Shown here: one piece after another, positions 29,201 to 44,200 of the stretch
Layout: each line of letters opens with the position of its first letter
Position numbering within the stretch: position 1 is the stretch's first letter
Assembly (NCBI GenBank): GCA_026168455.1
Contig: CM047427.1
Coordinates: 11,809,505 to 11,873,504, forward strand
DNA length: 64,000 bases
DNA from: Theocolax elegans
Lineage: Eukaryota; Arthropoda; Insecta; Hymenoptera; Cerocephalidae
Direction: 5' to 3'
The notes under the pieces: generated by a model
Told to the model about the DNA's origin: nothing
The model's input: the letters and a program-made list of their open reading frames with translations, nothing else
The model's database searches: none
Made by a program: the position numbers and the translations under genes

Positions 29201-32200
29201 TACTATTCACAAAATGTCAATATAACTTATTGATTTTTAAAAATTTGAAAATATTTGCAAAGCTAGTACAAAAGCTTAGCCAAACAGATTTTTCCAAAAA
29301 GCCATTATTTTACTTATAAAACAGATATTTGTTTATACAAGACACTTAAAAAAATAGATCTTTTTTTTATACGTTTCACTTAATAAAATGAAAAACTTCA
29401 TACTCCCATATCTATATGTTTACTTCAAACAAACCGGCTAGATAAACACGAATTCACTCTGATTGACTGAATAAATCTCATTTATCAAACAGATACTTCT
29501 GGTATACGTAATATTCATTGTCAAAAAATAAAAAAAAACCTATACTCGCGTATATATCCTAATTTTTCAAGATTACAACCCTCTAGAAGAAAAAAAGAAT
29601 CAATGCCCGAACATGACAACACATCCAAGTTATTTCAAATCAATGGAATGTTTTTCAATTCCATAAAACTTCTTCCCTCTCTTCCCATTTGAAAATACCC
29701 CTCGGAAAATAAGCAAGCATCTTCCCTCTTCTCCCATTCTTACATCCAATATACAATAAATGCACCGAGAACAAAGAAAAAATATAGGAGGTCGCTCACG
29801 CACGCAAAACCATTGTCCGTTACTTTCTTCGATTTTATCTTTCCACCCTACTATTTTTTTTTATCCTTGGCCTTATTGAATCGCCTTCAAACGACGTTAT
29901 TTTTCTTTAAAAAAAATTAAAGGGACGCGTTTGTTTGCCACTGACTTTTCCGTGGCTCGTAAAATTCTTGAGATTCTTGAGATTATCCCTAGTTTAATGG
30001 TATGTTTGCGTGAATTTTACTCCGGACAATGCTACTAATTACACTTTGTTCTTTCTTTCTTTCTCCTCGTGATAAATTTGAACTCTTGAAAACTCTTTGT
30101 TTCAGAACTTAATTATTAAATCTTTTTTTATTAATTGCACGATGCTTTATTCATAACAAATTTTTGAAACATTTATGTACGCATTCTGGTAGACAAATCG
30201 TTATTAATTTTAATTAGGTTTAGTGCAACAATTACTACCTTTTTTTAAGGGACTGTCAAAATCAATTAATTTTTGGAAGAAGAAAGCATTATTCGCACGT
30301 ATTCTATCGTTAAATTTAACACAATTAATTTTACTTACTCATCGATTTAATTGTTTTTAAAATTACGCGGTGCTCACTATCCTCTATACTATTTTCTACA
30401 AGTGCTTTCTTAACAAAGACATCGTATGATCTCCGTCGCTGATTATTACCGATTTCGGAGTATAAAAAAGTGACGTTAAAAATAATAAAAAAAACCTCTA
30501 CTATAAATAAAAATGAATATAAAAAAGTAGAAAAATTTAGGAAAAGTGCAAAGTACGTTTGTTATTTTCTCTAAATTTAAATACACGCACCCACAAAATT
30601 TAAACCCAGATTTAAATGAATACAAAGCAATTATAATTAATAAAACACAGATAAGTCTGTAAACTCGCGTTTATAAATACACTTTTAACGTCAATACCAC
30701 ACAAATGAAAAAAAATTCATGAATAATGTTATATTTGTAAAACATATGTATTAACAAAAAAAAATCTTGTAAATTCAAAGGATAAACTTTATTTTTAATG
30801 CAAAATTCCATACAATTTCGGTTTGAATAAGGTAAAAATTAAAAATTAAAAAAAAGAACGCATATGTAATGTAAAGATTTGTAAATTCAAACATTTAAAA
30901 ATATTTGTACATTTAAACCGATCTTTATTTATCAAAAACATTTTTAGTCAGAAAAAGAGAAAAAGTTTATTATACCGCACGTTCAGCTCGTATCTTTATC
31001 ATCGTATTTCTTTTTACGTCCATATATTTTAGAGGAGGTGCAGTAAACATGCATTATAGTACGATTTATATTTTTCAATATTATTTTTCCTTCTTGTTTT
31101 TTACGCGCGCCATACAAAAAATATTTAAATGTAGGTACTGGTTGATGGGTGTTTTCATGTGAGGATGATCTAAAAATTATTTCGAAAAAACAATATGTGA
31201 AGATTTTTCTTTAGATTGTAGTATTTTTCTGATATCACAGGGAGTTGTTTAATTTTTAAAAGAGGAGCACAAAACATAAAGTTTTAATTACTAAATAAAT
31301 TTAACTATTTTTAAAAACTCACTTTAAGTTAAAATAACACTTGAAGTTGGAGTAAAAATTAAGAATAAACGGCGATAGAAAACTAAGTTCTACATAAAAG
31401 CTACATTTTAATTTAGCCACGATTGTAGGAGTTTTAGTCCAAAAGAAAGCTAAGGTTATGTAACTGATTGATATACACGGTTATACTAAATTTTTTTAAG
31501 ATATTTTTTATCTCTAATTATAAATTTATTGAATATTCACACATTAAAAATGTAACAAAATTTTTCTTCTCAAATGCATATTTTAAAATTTGAAACTAAA
31601 TATTCTACCAGAAATATTCGTAATTAGAGATAAAAAATATGTCAAATGAAATTGGGTAGAGCTGTGGATATCAACCGGTTACGAAAATGTAAAAGTTGCT
31701 CTCGGACTGTTTGTATAAGAATAACATAAATAAAATAAGTATAAAAATACTCTTGAGAATTCTCTGTCCACGAATGAATATCTAAAGTAAAGTCGTTCTG
31801 CGTATAAGTACAGTCGATCAATAATTTTAAAAAACGCATCACTCAGATAAGTTAGACGCTAATTTTCTATTTTTAACGGGGTATTCCAGTTAAACTTACT
31901 TGACGCTCGTACAACTGTAATGTGTACTCTTCGTGTAGGATATCTCGTTCTTTATTATAAAAATATTCAAATTCATAATTATCTCTAAAATTTTGTTGGA
32001 AAGCGTCAAACTAATAGAGATTTGCTAATGATCCAATCTCGTACAAAACCAATATTCTAAGTGCACTTATAAGGAGATTACTCGAACTCCGAAAACCGAA
32101 TTTGTTTGATAACATGGGATATGATTTTATGGACCAAATTTTGTCCAACGAATCCGGGGAACAAATATAAGTACACGACCATTTCGAAATGTCACGGGGA

Positions 32201-35200
32201 AAAGAGGATTTACGCAAATTGAAATAACTCGTGCTCAAATCAGATTTTAATTACTATTCAAAAGAATTTAGATCAAGAGCTTCAATTTTGCTTAAGTGCA
32301 GCTGAAACAGTTCAAAAGTTATCTATAATTAGAAAAAATTGTTACAAATTAGCGTTAACTTTTAACCTCATATTTTTAGTGATTTTTTAAATCTATCTTT
32401 TCATAATTTTAAAATTGATCGTAACTTTCAAGCCCTTACAGATACTTGAACAAACCAAAGCTCAGATCCAAGCGCTCGATCTCAGCTTCATTAACGATTC
32501 TCAGTAATAATTATAAGTTTATTGGAATCAAAATTATTGAAATTTGTGTAAAAAGATAGAATATTTCTTTGAAATGAATCTGTTTTCCGGAGTTGACTTA
32601 TCCTAAAATAATTTTATATCTTTACACATCGCTTACCAGAAACTTTATACACACTATTCTCAGATCCAGGGGCTAATCATAAGAGTATTTTTTATAATAC
32701 GATTTAGTTCGAAAGAATGTAATTTATTATTTATTAAAAACTAATGGGAATACTGATAAATACCTGGTGGACTACGTAAATGTGAACTCATAAGTGCTCA
32801 TAAATTCTCATGGAATTCACTAATATTTCTGATGATACTGTGAGATTGCGTTTATTTAATGATCATATAGGGAATTCATTTCTCCACTATTGCATTAAAA
32901 AATGCGCAATATTTAATATTGTTAGTCGCATTAATATTTCATAAAATTACATAATAGTCGTTGATAATTCAAAGCAATCTGATTGTAATCCAAAGAAAAC
33001 CTAGTTTGTTATTTAATTTAATTACTAAAAGATTCCCAGGAATTTCGTTAAAAAAAGGAAAAGTAATGAGGTTCATTTGTTAATATCGTAGATGGGGGCC
33101 TGACAACGTTCGGTAAAGCAGTGATACGTGAGATGAACCGGCTAGGAATGTTGATCGATCTCAGCCACACTGCACGCAGGACGATGAGGGATGCCCTAAG
33201 GACGAGCAAAGCCCCCCTCATATTCTCCCACTCGTCGGCGTTCGCCATCTGCAACTCGTCGAGGAACGTGCCCGACGACATACTCAAGGAGCTGGTAAGT
33301 ACATCCTCTCAACAGACGCGATTCTCTTCTCTCTTAGTCCAGACAATTATCTTGAAAAAAAAATCCTCTGCGATTCCCTTCTCTCTTATATATATATATA
33401 TTACCAGTACGATGGCTGAATCGTGTAATGTTTCAAATTTTTTTATATAGCGTACGTTGAAAGCGATAAATTATTAAAAGGAGATACTTACGGATTGTCA
33501 ATACCCTCTACCCTGAGATAAATGTTGCATTAAAAATTATTACATTTCGTAGGGAGATAAGGATATACTTAGATTATTCCAGTTTTTTTTATTATCTTTA
33601 ATAGTAAATATTAAAATGTATTATATTTATTTTTTATGTAGCAGAATATATTTTACTATGGAACAGCGAAAATTACAATAATCCATGTACAAACTAAAGT
33701 TACTTTAAAATATAATACATTTTAAGATACCATTTTTTCAGTGCAGTAGCAATAGAGCATTTCGAGGTTATGATGAAACCGTTTTTTTGGCCATTAATTA
33801 CAGACATTTTCACCAGATTTTGGTGACATGGCCACTTTTGGTAAAAGAAACGTTTCATTAATGCATTGATTTCTGCTACGAACACAAAAATTTTACATGA
33901 ATTGGATTAGATTATTTTAATAGTCAATTGGTAACCAACGTTTCAAAAGATAATTAGACTTTGCTAAAAATTTTCAAAAAATATATTTTAAGATTTTAAA
34001 ATAATTTAATAATATTTTATTAGGTTTACGAGGACGAATCTCGACAAAAATTATGATTATATGACCATTAAAATAAATTTTCTAAAATTGACTAAATATT
34101 TTGGAACATAATATGATCAGACTGGAGTATATATAATACAATACAAAAACAATAAAATTTATTAAACTGTACTAGTAAATCTATTTGCACATTCAAATCT
34201 TTATAACAATTAAAAGAAAGCAGAATATGAAAAACATTGACTTATGAGTAACCATATAGTGATAACCATATATCACTTTCTTTAAAAATATTGAAACACA
34301 CGCATATGCATTCCAACACACTCAAACATACATATATCTATTTAATAAAATAAACGCTTATAAATACAAAAAGCGACGTTTTATAATTAATGTTAAAACC
34401 TGTAAATATATCTCGTTATCCCTTCGCAATATTATCATGAGATTATCCTTAACTTTAAACGATTCCAATGATCAATTCGATTATAAAATATAATCACAAA
34501 ATGATACATTTCCGCATGTTACAACGGTGAAATTTATAGCAAAAAAATTCTCTTGTTATATAAAAAGAAAAATGTGAAACTAACACAGGTCACTTATACA
34601 TTATTGATTATTTTATAAATAATAAGTGCACGTACGTACATATATATATATATATATATATAATGAAGATTAAAATATAAAAAAGACAATAAGATGACTA
34701 CATCGATCTACAATTTAATTCTTTTAATTACAATTATCGCATTCACATACATGTACATACACATATGTATTAATTATTTATCGTACCGTACTTTTTCAAT
34801 GTACGTTCATACAAATGTTAATTTAACATATTGACTTATTTAATTTTTCACGTCAATTCGCTACAACGTCGGGATAAAGTACAACGCACACATATAAATT
34901 AAAAATATTCTCATTTATGTATAAATAAATATATATCAACTGAATTATTGATAACGAAGAAAAATCAATATACTTATATAATGTGTGTGTATATACATAT
35001 ATATCTATATTAAACATATTGACTTTCGTTAATATACATTGTAAATTGCGCTTTCACGATTATATATATAAACATTTGCGTCTATGATTCTATATATTTA
35101 TGATATGCAACATTATTATTGAAATTATACAAATTGTAAATTAACGCAATTGTAATTTATAGATACGTATCTTAACGTTCAAATAGACAATTACATAATA

Positions 35201-38200
35201 ACATATGAATTAACGACGGTTAACGAACAATTTCAAAGGCTCGATTTAACAGGACATGTACAAACAAAGGTATATATAAACAGTCAGAAATGAATTCGTC
35301 CGTAATATTTCGGAACGTCAAGTGCAACGAAACAAGAAAATCATTGGTTTATTTAATCGTATCGATGGTGTTCATCTATACGTAGATATGAATTAACAAT
35401 TACATTTAATCGCGTTGTCAGCTCCGTGTGTATACGGTCACTTCGTAACAGCAGAGTGGGTCTCAATTTTTTTAAGAATATATATATTTTCATTACCTTT
35501 TTTTCGTTTATCCCGCTATGGTAATGTTAAAAAAACAGAATAATAAATTTTCGAATTTTGTTTTAACTAGGAAAAATGAGTTCACGATTTTTACCTTTAC
35601 GAACATTATATACGTCGATAAAAATCGTTCGACTAGTGATTTTTCAAGGTATACGTGTCGGATTATATGTACGTGATTTCATTACCTCGATTTTCGTGCT
35701 TTTCACGGTACTTAACCTCTCTTTTTCTCTCTCTTCTTTCTTCTTCTTGTTTTGCAACCACTATTTCTTTCTTTTTTTTACACGTTCCAACAGATTAAGG
35801 AGAATTTGGTAGACAAATCGTTCGCTTAAATTAACATGGTGTTTTACAGTGCCAATTTGAACTAGGTTTAGTGTAACTATTTATTTTCTATTTCCTTTCT
35901 TTAAGAAGTCGCTGAAACTAATGAAATATTTAAATTTCCCGCGCTTTAGGAGCATAGATACTAAATCCATGTTATATTTAAATAAATAGTAATAATTAAA
36001 TTGCATAAAAATATAGTTGTTTAATCATTTGACATAAATTTGATATTAATTTATATGCGTAAAAGTTGTGTTAAAAAATTCCCATAGAAAATCCAGAAAC
36101 CCATGTGATATCGTAAATTATTCAAATATCACTTCAAATATCACTTTCTTTTTTATCTTCTTAAAAAAATACTTGTCTTAAAGTCCACTTGAAGTCGATG
36201 AACTAAGAATTAAATGTCATATTTTTTCGAATTTGTTATAGTTGTGGGTCACATCTTAATATGAAAACATTTATTATTTATTCATTGTGCAAAAATAAAT
36301 CATTTATTCTATTTTTTACTATAATTTGAATTTAGAAACTTGGTCATTTAATTTTGCTCTACGACAAATGACATTTTAGGAAGATAATGATAATAATAAT
36401 GGATGATTTATTAAAAAAAGAGTTTCTGGATTTGAAAACTTTTACATGTAAAAAATCGTTTTTAAAAAAAATTTATTTTTATGTAATTTTAATTTTTATT
36501 TAATTCAAGATGTTGTATATCGAGATGTAGAAAAATTGATATATCTACTTTAGAAAAAGTATAAAATTTCACTTTTCTATTTTATCAAAATAAAATGCGT
36601 TTAAAAAGTAAAAGGTTTAAAATTTCGGCTTTCCGAAAGCATAAAATGTTGTGCTGATATTTGAATAGTGAGAAAAATAAAAATTCTATTGACGTGAAAA
36701 TATAAAATTTAAAGTTTATAGAAAATTTAAATGATGCAAAGTATATTATCGTACATAGTAGAATTATTATCAAATAACAAAATATACATTTGTTTCTTTA
36801 TACTTTCCAAATATTAGAATGATATTCAATACTTATTTAAAGTATGAATTCCGAATTTTAGACCGTTCAAAAGTAGCAATATTTTACTTTTCAAATTTTT
36901 TTGCTTCCGTGAAATGGAAGCTTTAGATGTATACGTTTCAATAGTAAAATTTGTGATATTCCTATTTAAAGATAAAAATTTTTAGATCAACGTACTCATT
37001 GTTTTAGTAAAAATAATAATAATATTTTTTTACAAATAAAAATCCGAGAATCACAAGTGCGGGATTATAAAATTCTTTATTGACAATTATAAACTCTTGA
37101 CGATCAACTCTATTATGAATTGTATAACAAATAAATTAAAATCATTATATCCACACAATTTAATAAAATCATAATACCATCAACAGAAAAAGATTGACCT
37201 ACATGATGTCGACTAAATAAATAAAATGATAAGCCGCAAAGGATATTACACGTTTGAAAAATACCTACAACTAAAAAAAACCCACTCTCTCTCAAAAAAA
37301 AAACTCGACTCAACTCCAGAGTATCCCGTTAAAGAGTCAAAGGGGCGATTTGCGAGTGAGTACTGGGTACCTGCAATGAAAAAAAAAGAAGAAGAAGAGT
37401 AATCCGAGGAATACACACAATCAAACGCAATAAAAATCCAGTTTGAACGTATGGACTACTCTTTACGAGAAAATTTCTTTTTTTTTTCATTCGGTAATCC
37501 TTGGAAGGCTTCTCTCGCGTACACAAACGGGGAATCCCCGGATAATCTCGGAATCGCCATATAATGACAGATGCCCACAAGCGTTACGGAATTTTCGGAT
37601 ACTTTGTGTATAGGAATTCGGTGCACACGTTTGCTTTTGGTATTTTACGCTCGCTTTGACGACGTTTATAACAAATTCTCAAACGGACTTGGGTATATAT
37701 ATCTGTGTACGTGTATACACATATAAAGAGACTGTTTGAATCCTTTAACACTTGAAGCATATCTAACAGTTTAACCGCACGTGTACATTCCTTATATATC
37801 CGTGGAATATGTTTGCCTATTATGTACCTTGCGAATATAATTACATATATATATAATTAGAATAGAATGTGCTAAATGATTTTGGTTACTGAAATTCCGC
37901 CGCTTTGAATCTGTGTGTGTGTATGTGTATGTGGGGGTGTTATATAATACATTAAGAGCCGTATTTTCGCGTAGTAAGAACTGGAGTTTGATTAATTAAT
38001 TTACTTCGCGGAATAGTAGTGAAAAGGAAATTCGGGTACCTTCTCTAAAAAGATTTTTTTTTACTGAACGTATAACCAATATGGTAAAATTCAATGTTCG
38101 ATTAGTGATAAAAAATGTATAGTTCCTGTATATATACTGTAGTGATATGATACACTTGAAATATTTAATTATTAACTTAAAAATGTCAGCAAATAAGAAT

Positions 38201-41200
38201 TTTAGTCGATATCTCCGAAGCACAGCAATTTTCGTATTTATATATATGCCAATATTCAGCATCCCTTAACGTGAAACTTTCTAATATGTATAACACTAAT
38301 AGAAACAAAATCTTAATCATTTTGAAATTTCAATTAAAAACATTAGGTTTTATGGAAATTTATTTTTGTATAATTAATATATTGTAAATATACTATTCGA
38401 TCGTGATAAATGTGGAGTGTTTGATTAGTAATCTAAAAATTATCGACTATATAGGTTAATTATAGTCGTACAGTTTAAAAATTTTGTGGATCAGTAAGAA
38501 ATATTTGATTATTTACTTAAAAATATGGTTTTTATATTCATTTCTTTTCAATAGTTGACGCGTCATAAATTTTCCGTAATCAATGTGATAAATTCGGAAT
38601 ATTTTCAAGTTATTTTTTTCAAATATTTGAAGCAACCTAAATTTACCAATAATCACATATAGAAAAACTCTTTCTGCGTTTATGATAATACCTAATATTT
38701 TTGTACCTATATATTACTGAATATTATGCGTATATTATACAATCGTACTTTTACTTTTGAATCAAGTGATCGATCTTTCGTATTTAAAAGAAATATATAA
38801 TAAAATGTCCCACATTTCGATAATACGCGTACACTTACTACATAACTTTATATCGTTATACGAATAGCGTAATTTTAAAACAAAAGCAGTTAAATTTTAT
38901 GCCTTTAAATTTCCCCTCATCGAAACTAGGTCAAATTTATTATTTATATACATATATACACGTGTGCACGTTCAAAGCCTACTTTACACAAAATACTTCA
39001 GATTACACCTAGTCGAAAGTGCGTCACATTTCGACATTTGAAATTCCGAGCAAGTGCAAAAGTTAACGCAAAATAATGTATATATATTTATATTCATACA
39101 ATATGTATACCGAATCGTCCCCAATAAAATTTAACGTTTAATAATCAAGTGCTTAAAATATTGTTACGAAGTCTGTTTTATCATCGATTCGTCTATATTC
39201 GATGAAAAAGAGAAAGAGTATACGGTTTCTGGTAGAGACAATGGATTTTTCTACTGATATATAGGAGAGAGATATTAATGACCTGTCACTTAACTCGAGT
39301 CTGTTTCTTTTACGCGAACGACTTCATTTTTCATTGAGGGCAATTAATTTTTTTTTTCTTCTCCTTTTTTAATCAAATATATAAATTACTATTTAAGAGC
39401 CGTATTAAATTTTACAGTCGCGTCGGAGATCGATTAAGCTTGCGGCCGGAGAAGTTTTCACGCATAAATTTATATTGTTAATTTAAAGATTCGACCGTGT
39501 TTGCGAACTCCCCGCTTTTTCGGGGGAGAGGGGGGTAGGGGGGTTGGAATATAAGGATAAAGGAAAAATTTTGATAACGAGGGAGTGAGAGAGAGAGAGA
39601 GAATATTACCATAATGAAGAAGAATATGAAGAACTCTTGAAATTCCGCACATTTGCAAATTTAAACAGTTTGAATACGTAATGAGAGTATTATCGAGTAG
39701 AGCTTAGTTTAATGAATAAAAAAGAATTATTTCGTTTTTTGACGCGTAGAAAAGTTAATTTATGACCATTTAAGTAATAATCATCGATAAATTTTGTTTT
39801 TTAACAGTCATAATTAAATATTTGGTAATAAATAAAATCAAACAATACCCTAGTAGAAATTGGAACATTTTTTTAATTTTTTGAAGTGAAGAATAGCGAT
39901 TTTGTATGTTATAAACTTGTGAATTTCTATTGATTCTTAACAAACGACAAGATTTATTTGACAAATTTAACCTATAGTATAAATTGAAACAAGCTGTGTG
40001 CATCATAGTGTCGAAAACGTGTAACAATTTTTTTAAATTATACTTACAATATAGGTACGATCGATAAGTAACAAAAGTATTAATATAATATTTTTAAAAT
40101 TTATCTATAAAATAAACTTAAAATAAGAAAAGCACTAAATATTTCGTTTCTATAAATTTCTACTAGAGATAAAATTTAAGCGATGAGAAGAAAGAAAAAA
40201 TTGTTTTCTAATTTTCTTTAAATTATCATTTATAAGTAACGAAATCAGTAAACACAATTTTTTGGTTACTCTTCGACAAGGAGACAATAAAAGTCACAAA
40301 AACACTAAAAAAAAAAAAATTAATTTCAGGCATCGAACGGTGGACTAGTAATGATCACGTTTTACAACTACTTCGTTAAGTGTGGCGAGACGGCGACAGT
40401 TTCCGACGTTGCGGAACACATTTATCACATTAGCAATTTAATTGGAGTGGACTACGTCGGCGTCGGCGGCGACTTCGATGGCATTAACAAGTACGTATGT
40501 AACACTCACCTATATGTGTGCCTCCGTATATGTATATGCAACGAGGATTTTGGATGAGCAGCGCTTTATGCGCGTACGCGTGAGTTTAATCGGATGTGCG
40601 TTTATTTGCGCGAGTACGCGCGTGTTTGCGGTTCGTTGGGTGTACCCAAGAGCCCCCGCTTGGTATTGTTTTTTTTCTTATTCATCTTGTACCTGAGTAA
40701 ATACTTTCTTTTTAGATAATGAATTATTATAGGTTAGTACAGTCTAATACTAAATTTTACGTTGAATTGAAACTTTTAGTTACGAGTATGTTTACCTTCT
40801 AGGATGATTTTGTTTTTCTAGAATAAGTTTTTTTTTAACTTTACTATTTACGTTATCTTACAACAATTATATATATTTTGCTATTTTTGTTAAGTAAAAA
40901 TAATAAAAATGTCATTGCTTTTTTTCAAATTTATTCGTATCTAGAGCTTTTGGGATCAGAACGAATTTTTAAATCATAATTTTATATTCAAAACGTGATA
41001 AATAAAACTGTGCAAAATGCGATTTTCAGACTTAAAATTAATACATTCCAGTATTATTTTTGATAATACTAACTTATACATTTCTGCTAATAGGAAATCT
41101 AAATATTATAAAATGACGAGAAAAATCGACAATTTTAATAAAAGTTTCTCGGTGATTTGGAAAACATGTAAAGGTGATAAAAACTGTTTGATGCTTATTA

Positions 41201-44200
41201 TTAGGAAAAATGTGGAAGTGATATACGTACCACTTTTTTGCTTTCAATTTTTTTTTGTATTTTTGACGTATTTTTCAGTGTTTCTGTGTATATAGGTACT
41301 TTTTGAACTCTTAAGATTATAAATTATAAGTTTTGTATAGAAAAATATGCAAATTTCATTCATAAATATAGTTATAAACAATGAATTCACAAAAAACTCG
41401 TTTGTTTTCGTAACATATCGTTTATTTTTAAATGGAAAACTCTAGAACTTTGAAAATTTTACAGTCCGTGTCCAGCTCTATAACATAATTTTTTCAAATT
41501 TTTTAGCATATGAGTTTTTTTGGTAAATTATTTTTTTTTAATTTATAAAAAATGTACTTTTATAAAGGCTAAAGAGTTAACGAACCTCTTTCATTTTGAT
41601 TAATCAACAGTTGATAATATTTTATTTCCTCGATTGCAAAATGATCAAGTAAATAATTAAGCATTCGATCAGGAATAAACAAACGCTATAAATTAATGAA
41701 CAAAAGAGAGACGTTCGACGCATCCAAATATGTCTCTCTAAATACACATTTGTACATTTACGTATATACAACGTGTCACACTTTCATATCAATCTCTCTC
41801 TTTCTATATATGTATGTATATATACATACACGTACACCATAGAAATTCACTGTTAACATTACTAGGTATATGTAACGTGTACCTTTATACGTATGTTTCC
41901 ATACATAAATTCGCATGTTTTATTATATATATACATATATACACATATAGGAGATTTCCCGTATTTTGTACATGTATGTATATGTAAACATAAACAAGGA
42001 GATGCACATATGTCCATGCGTGTGCGTGCGTGTATGTGTGGAAGTACTACATTTCTGGATGCCGCGGTATTTTGTAAAATGATGCATTGCGAAGTAACCT
42101 ACCTGTATATATGCATACAGCTGTACATGGACAGATAGGATATATATTTCACACACAGACACACACACACATTTCCAATTATATTGACGACGGTCAATCG
42201 AATGGTATAATTTTAATTGCATCGGGATGCGTACGAAACATTCGTGGATTTTTTCATTTTTTTTTTGTGGAATGGAATATTTTTGCGAAAAAACTAAAAG
42301 AGGACATTTTTATAATGATGACGAATTCGTTAAGCGGGTTATGATTAAATACGATAACGATCGATACCCTTATATTTTTATTTCATTTCCATGCGAACGA
42401 AATATGTTGTACAGCTTTATTTATAATTAATTGTTATAATTAACGAATAAACGATTGTATATATTTGCAAATATAAAAAAAATAATCACTTGTATATGGT
42501 ATATTACGCGGTACATGCATGGTATTAAATCAATTATATTTATAATTATAACGTATAATAATAATTCAATAACGTATGTTAACAAAATAATATCATTTGA
42601 TTATATCTGATTTTATAAAGTAAATTATATAATTTATTAATTGAAATGATATAATATATTGTTGAGTATGTTATTTTTTTAAAAGATAATTTGCTAACTT
42701 TACACTTTTACGTGACCTAACTCTAATTTTATTAAATTATATTGAAAATAATAGAAGACGGATAAGTGTTAAAATTACAGGTTTCAATTTCATTAAACAA
42801 TAACAATAGTATGAGCTAATATTAATATAATGTAAGTAATTTTCATAGAGGTGAAAAATCTATATTTATCTGACGCAGAACTGGTATATATTACTTAACG
42901 ATCTCACTATAAGTATACATGTTAATTAATAAACAGTGAATAAATTTGTCTATATTTACAATGGTTTATGTTCATTGATATTAACAGCTGACGATTAATA
43001 AATTACATTTATTTTCATCTTTTTATTTCTTTTTCTAGTAGAAATTGTATTCCATTCACGAATTAATAAATATTGTTGTAAAAAGGGTGCTACTCACGTA
43101 ACAATATGCGGATTGTATGAATATAATGGGCAAAAATGGATAAAAAACGTGCTGCTTTTGGTTTCCCGATAATATAAAAAATTAAAATCCAAATTTTATC
43201 CTATTTTGAGTTAATTTTAGCTTGGAATTAAATTTACATCCTGTTTGAATCAAATTCCGATCTATGAAAATCCTATTAAAAATGGCTAAATATAAAATAT
43301 AATAAAACAGTATTTTTCTCGATAATACTGCAATTATGACACATAACATATGTAAATGAAACAACATAAGTGTGAAAATCGAACTGAATCTATAGGGATC
43401 TTTAGTTTGACTAAACATAGGGAGTTAGAAACATTATTTGAATTTTGTAAAGTTTTTGAATTGTAATGTTTAATCAAAGTTTCATGACGGGCTATAGTTC
43501 ATTAATCATTTTTCACTATCTTGTTTTGAAAGGAGCGCCCACGCCCTTTGGGAAACGAATCTTTACTAAACTGTAGGATATGGTTTCTACTATAAAAATA
43601 TAAAGAAACGTGGAGTTTTAGACTCTAACGCTCTTTTTTACGATAAATATAAGCAAATAATGAAAAATATCGCCAAAAAAACCCTTGACTTTGATTGCTT
43701 AAAACTTAAAAACGAGTAAAGGTGTACATTAAAAACCAAGTTCAATAGAAAGCTGAGAGAAATTAGTTATATTTTGAAAAATAAGTATCTCATTTTGGTC
43801 AAAAATTATGAAAGAAATAATATTTTAACAAAATTTTGGACTAAAAAATGTATCAAATTTTAATGCTAAATTCTCGTTAAAGTTCTTCTAATTTTTATTT
43901 CTTCCTGACCAATTTAAGATATTTGAGCTCCTTCTTTTTCAAAATGTATATCTACTCAATCTCAGCTTATTTTTGAACTCGGGTTTGAATGTACATTTTT
44001 ACTCGTTTCCGAGTTATGATTGGTCAAAGTCAAGGGTTTTTGGCGAGATTTTTCGATATTTGCTTATATTTATTGTAAAAAAGGGCATTAGGATCTAAAA
44101 TTTTGCTTACTTCATATTTTTGTAGTAGTAAACATATCCTACAGTTTGGTAAGGATCCGTTTCCCGAAGGGTGTGGACTCTTCTTGTGATATTAAAGTTT

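Larger units (their letters stand above)
25060..33091 (+). other. Dipeptidase intron 3 (8.0 kb)
   Basis: AT-rich. It contains two adjacent hairpins at 26161-26342, a TA-flanked element at 28982 and an inverted repeat at 31499. No nested coding gene or recognisable RNA gene was seen. Confidence 0.7.
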
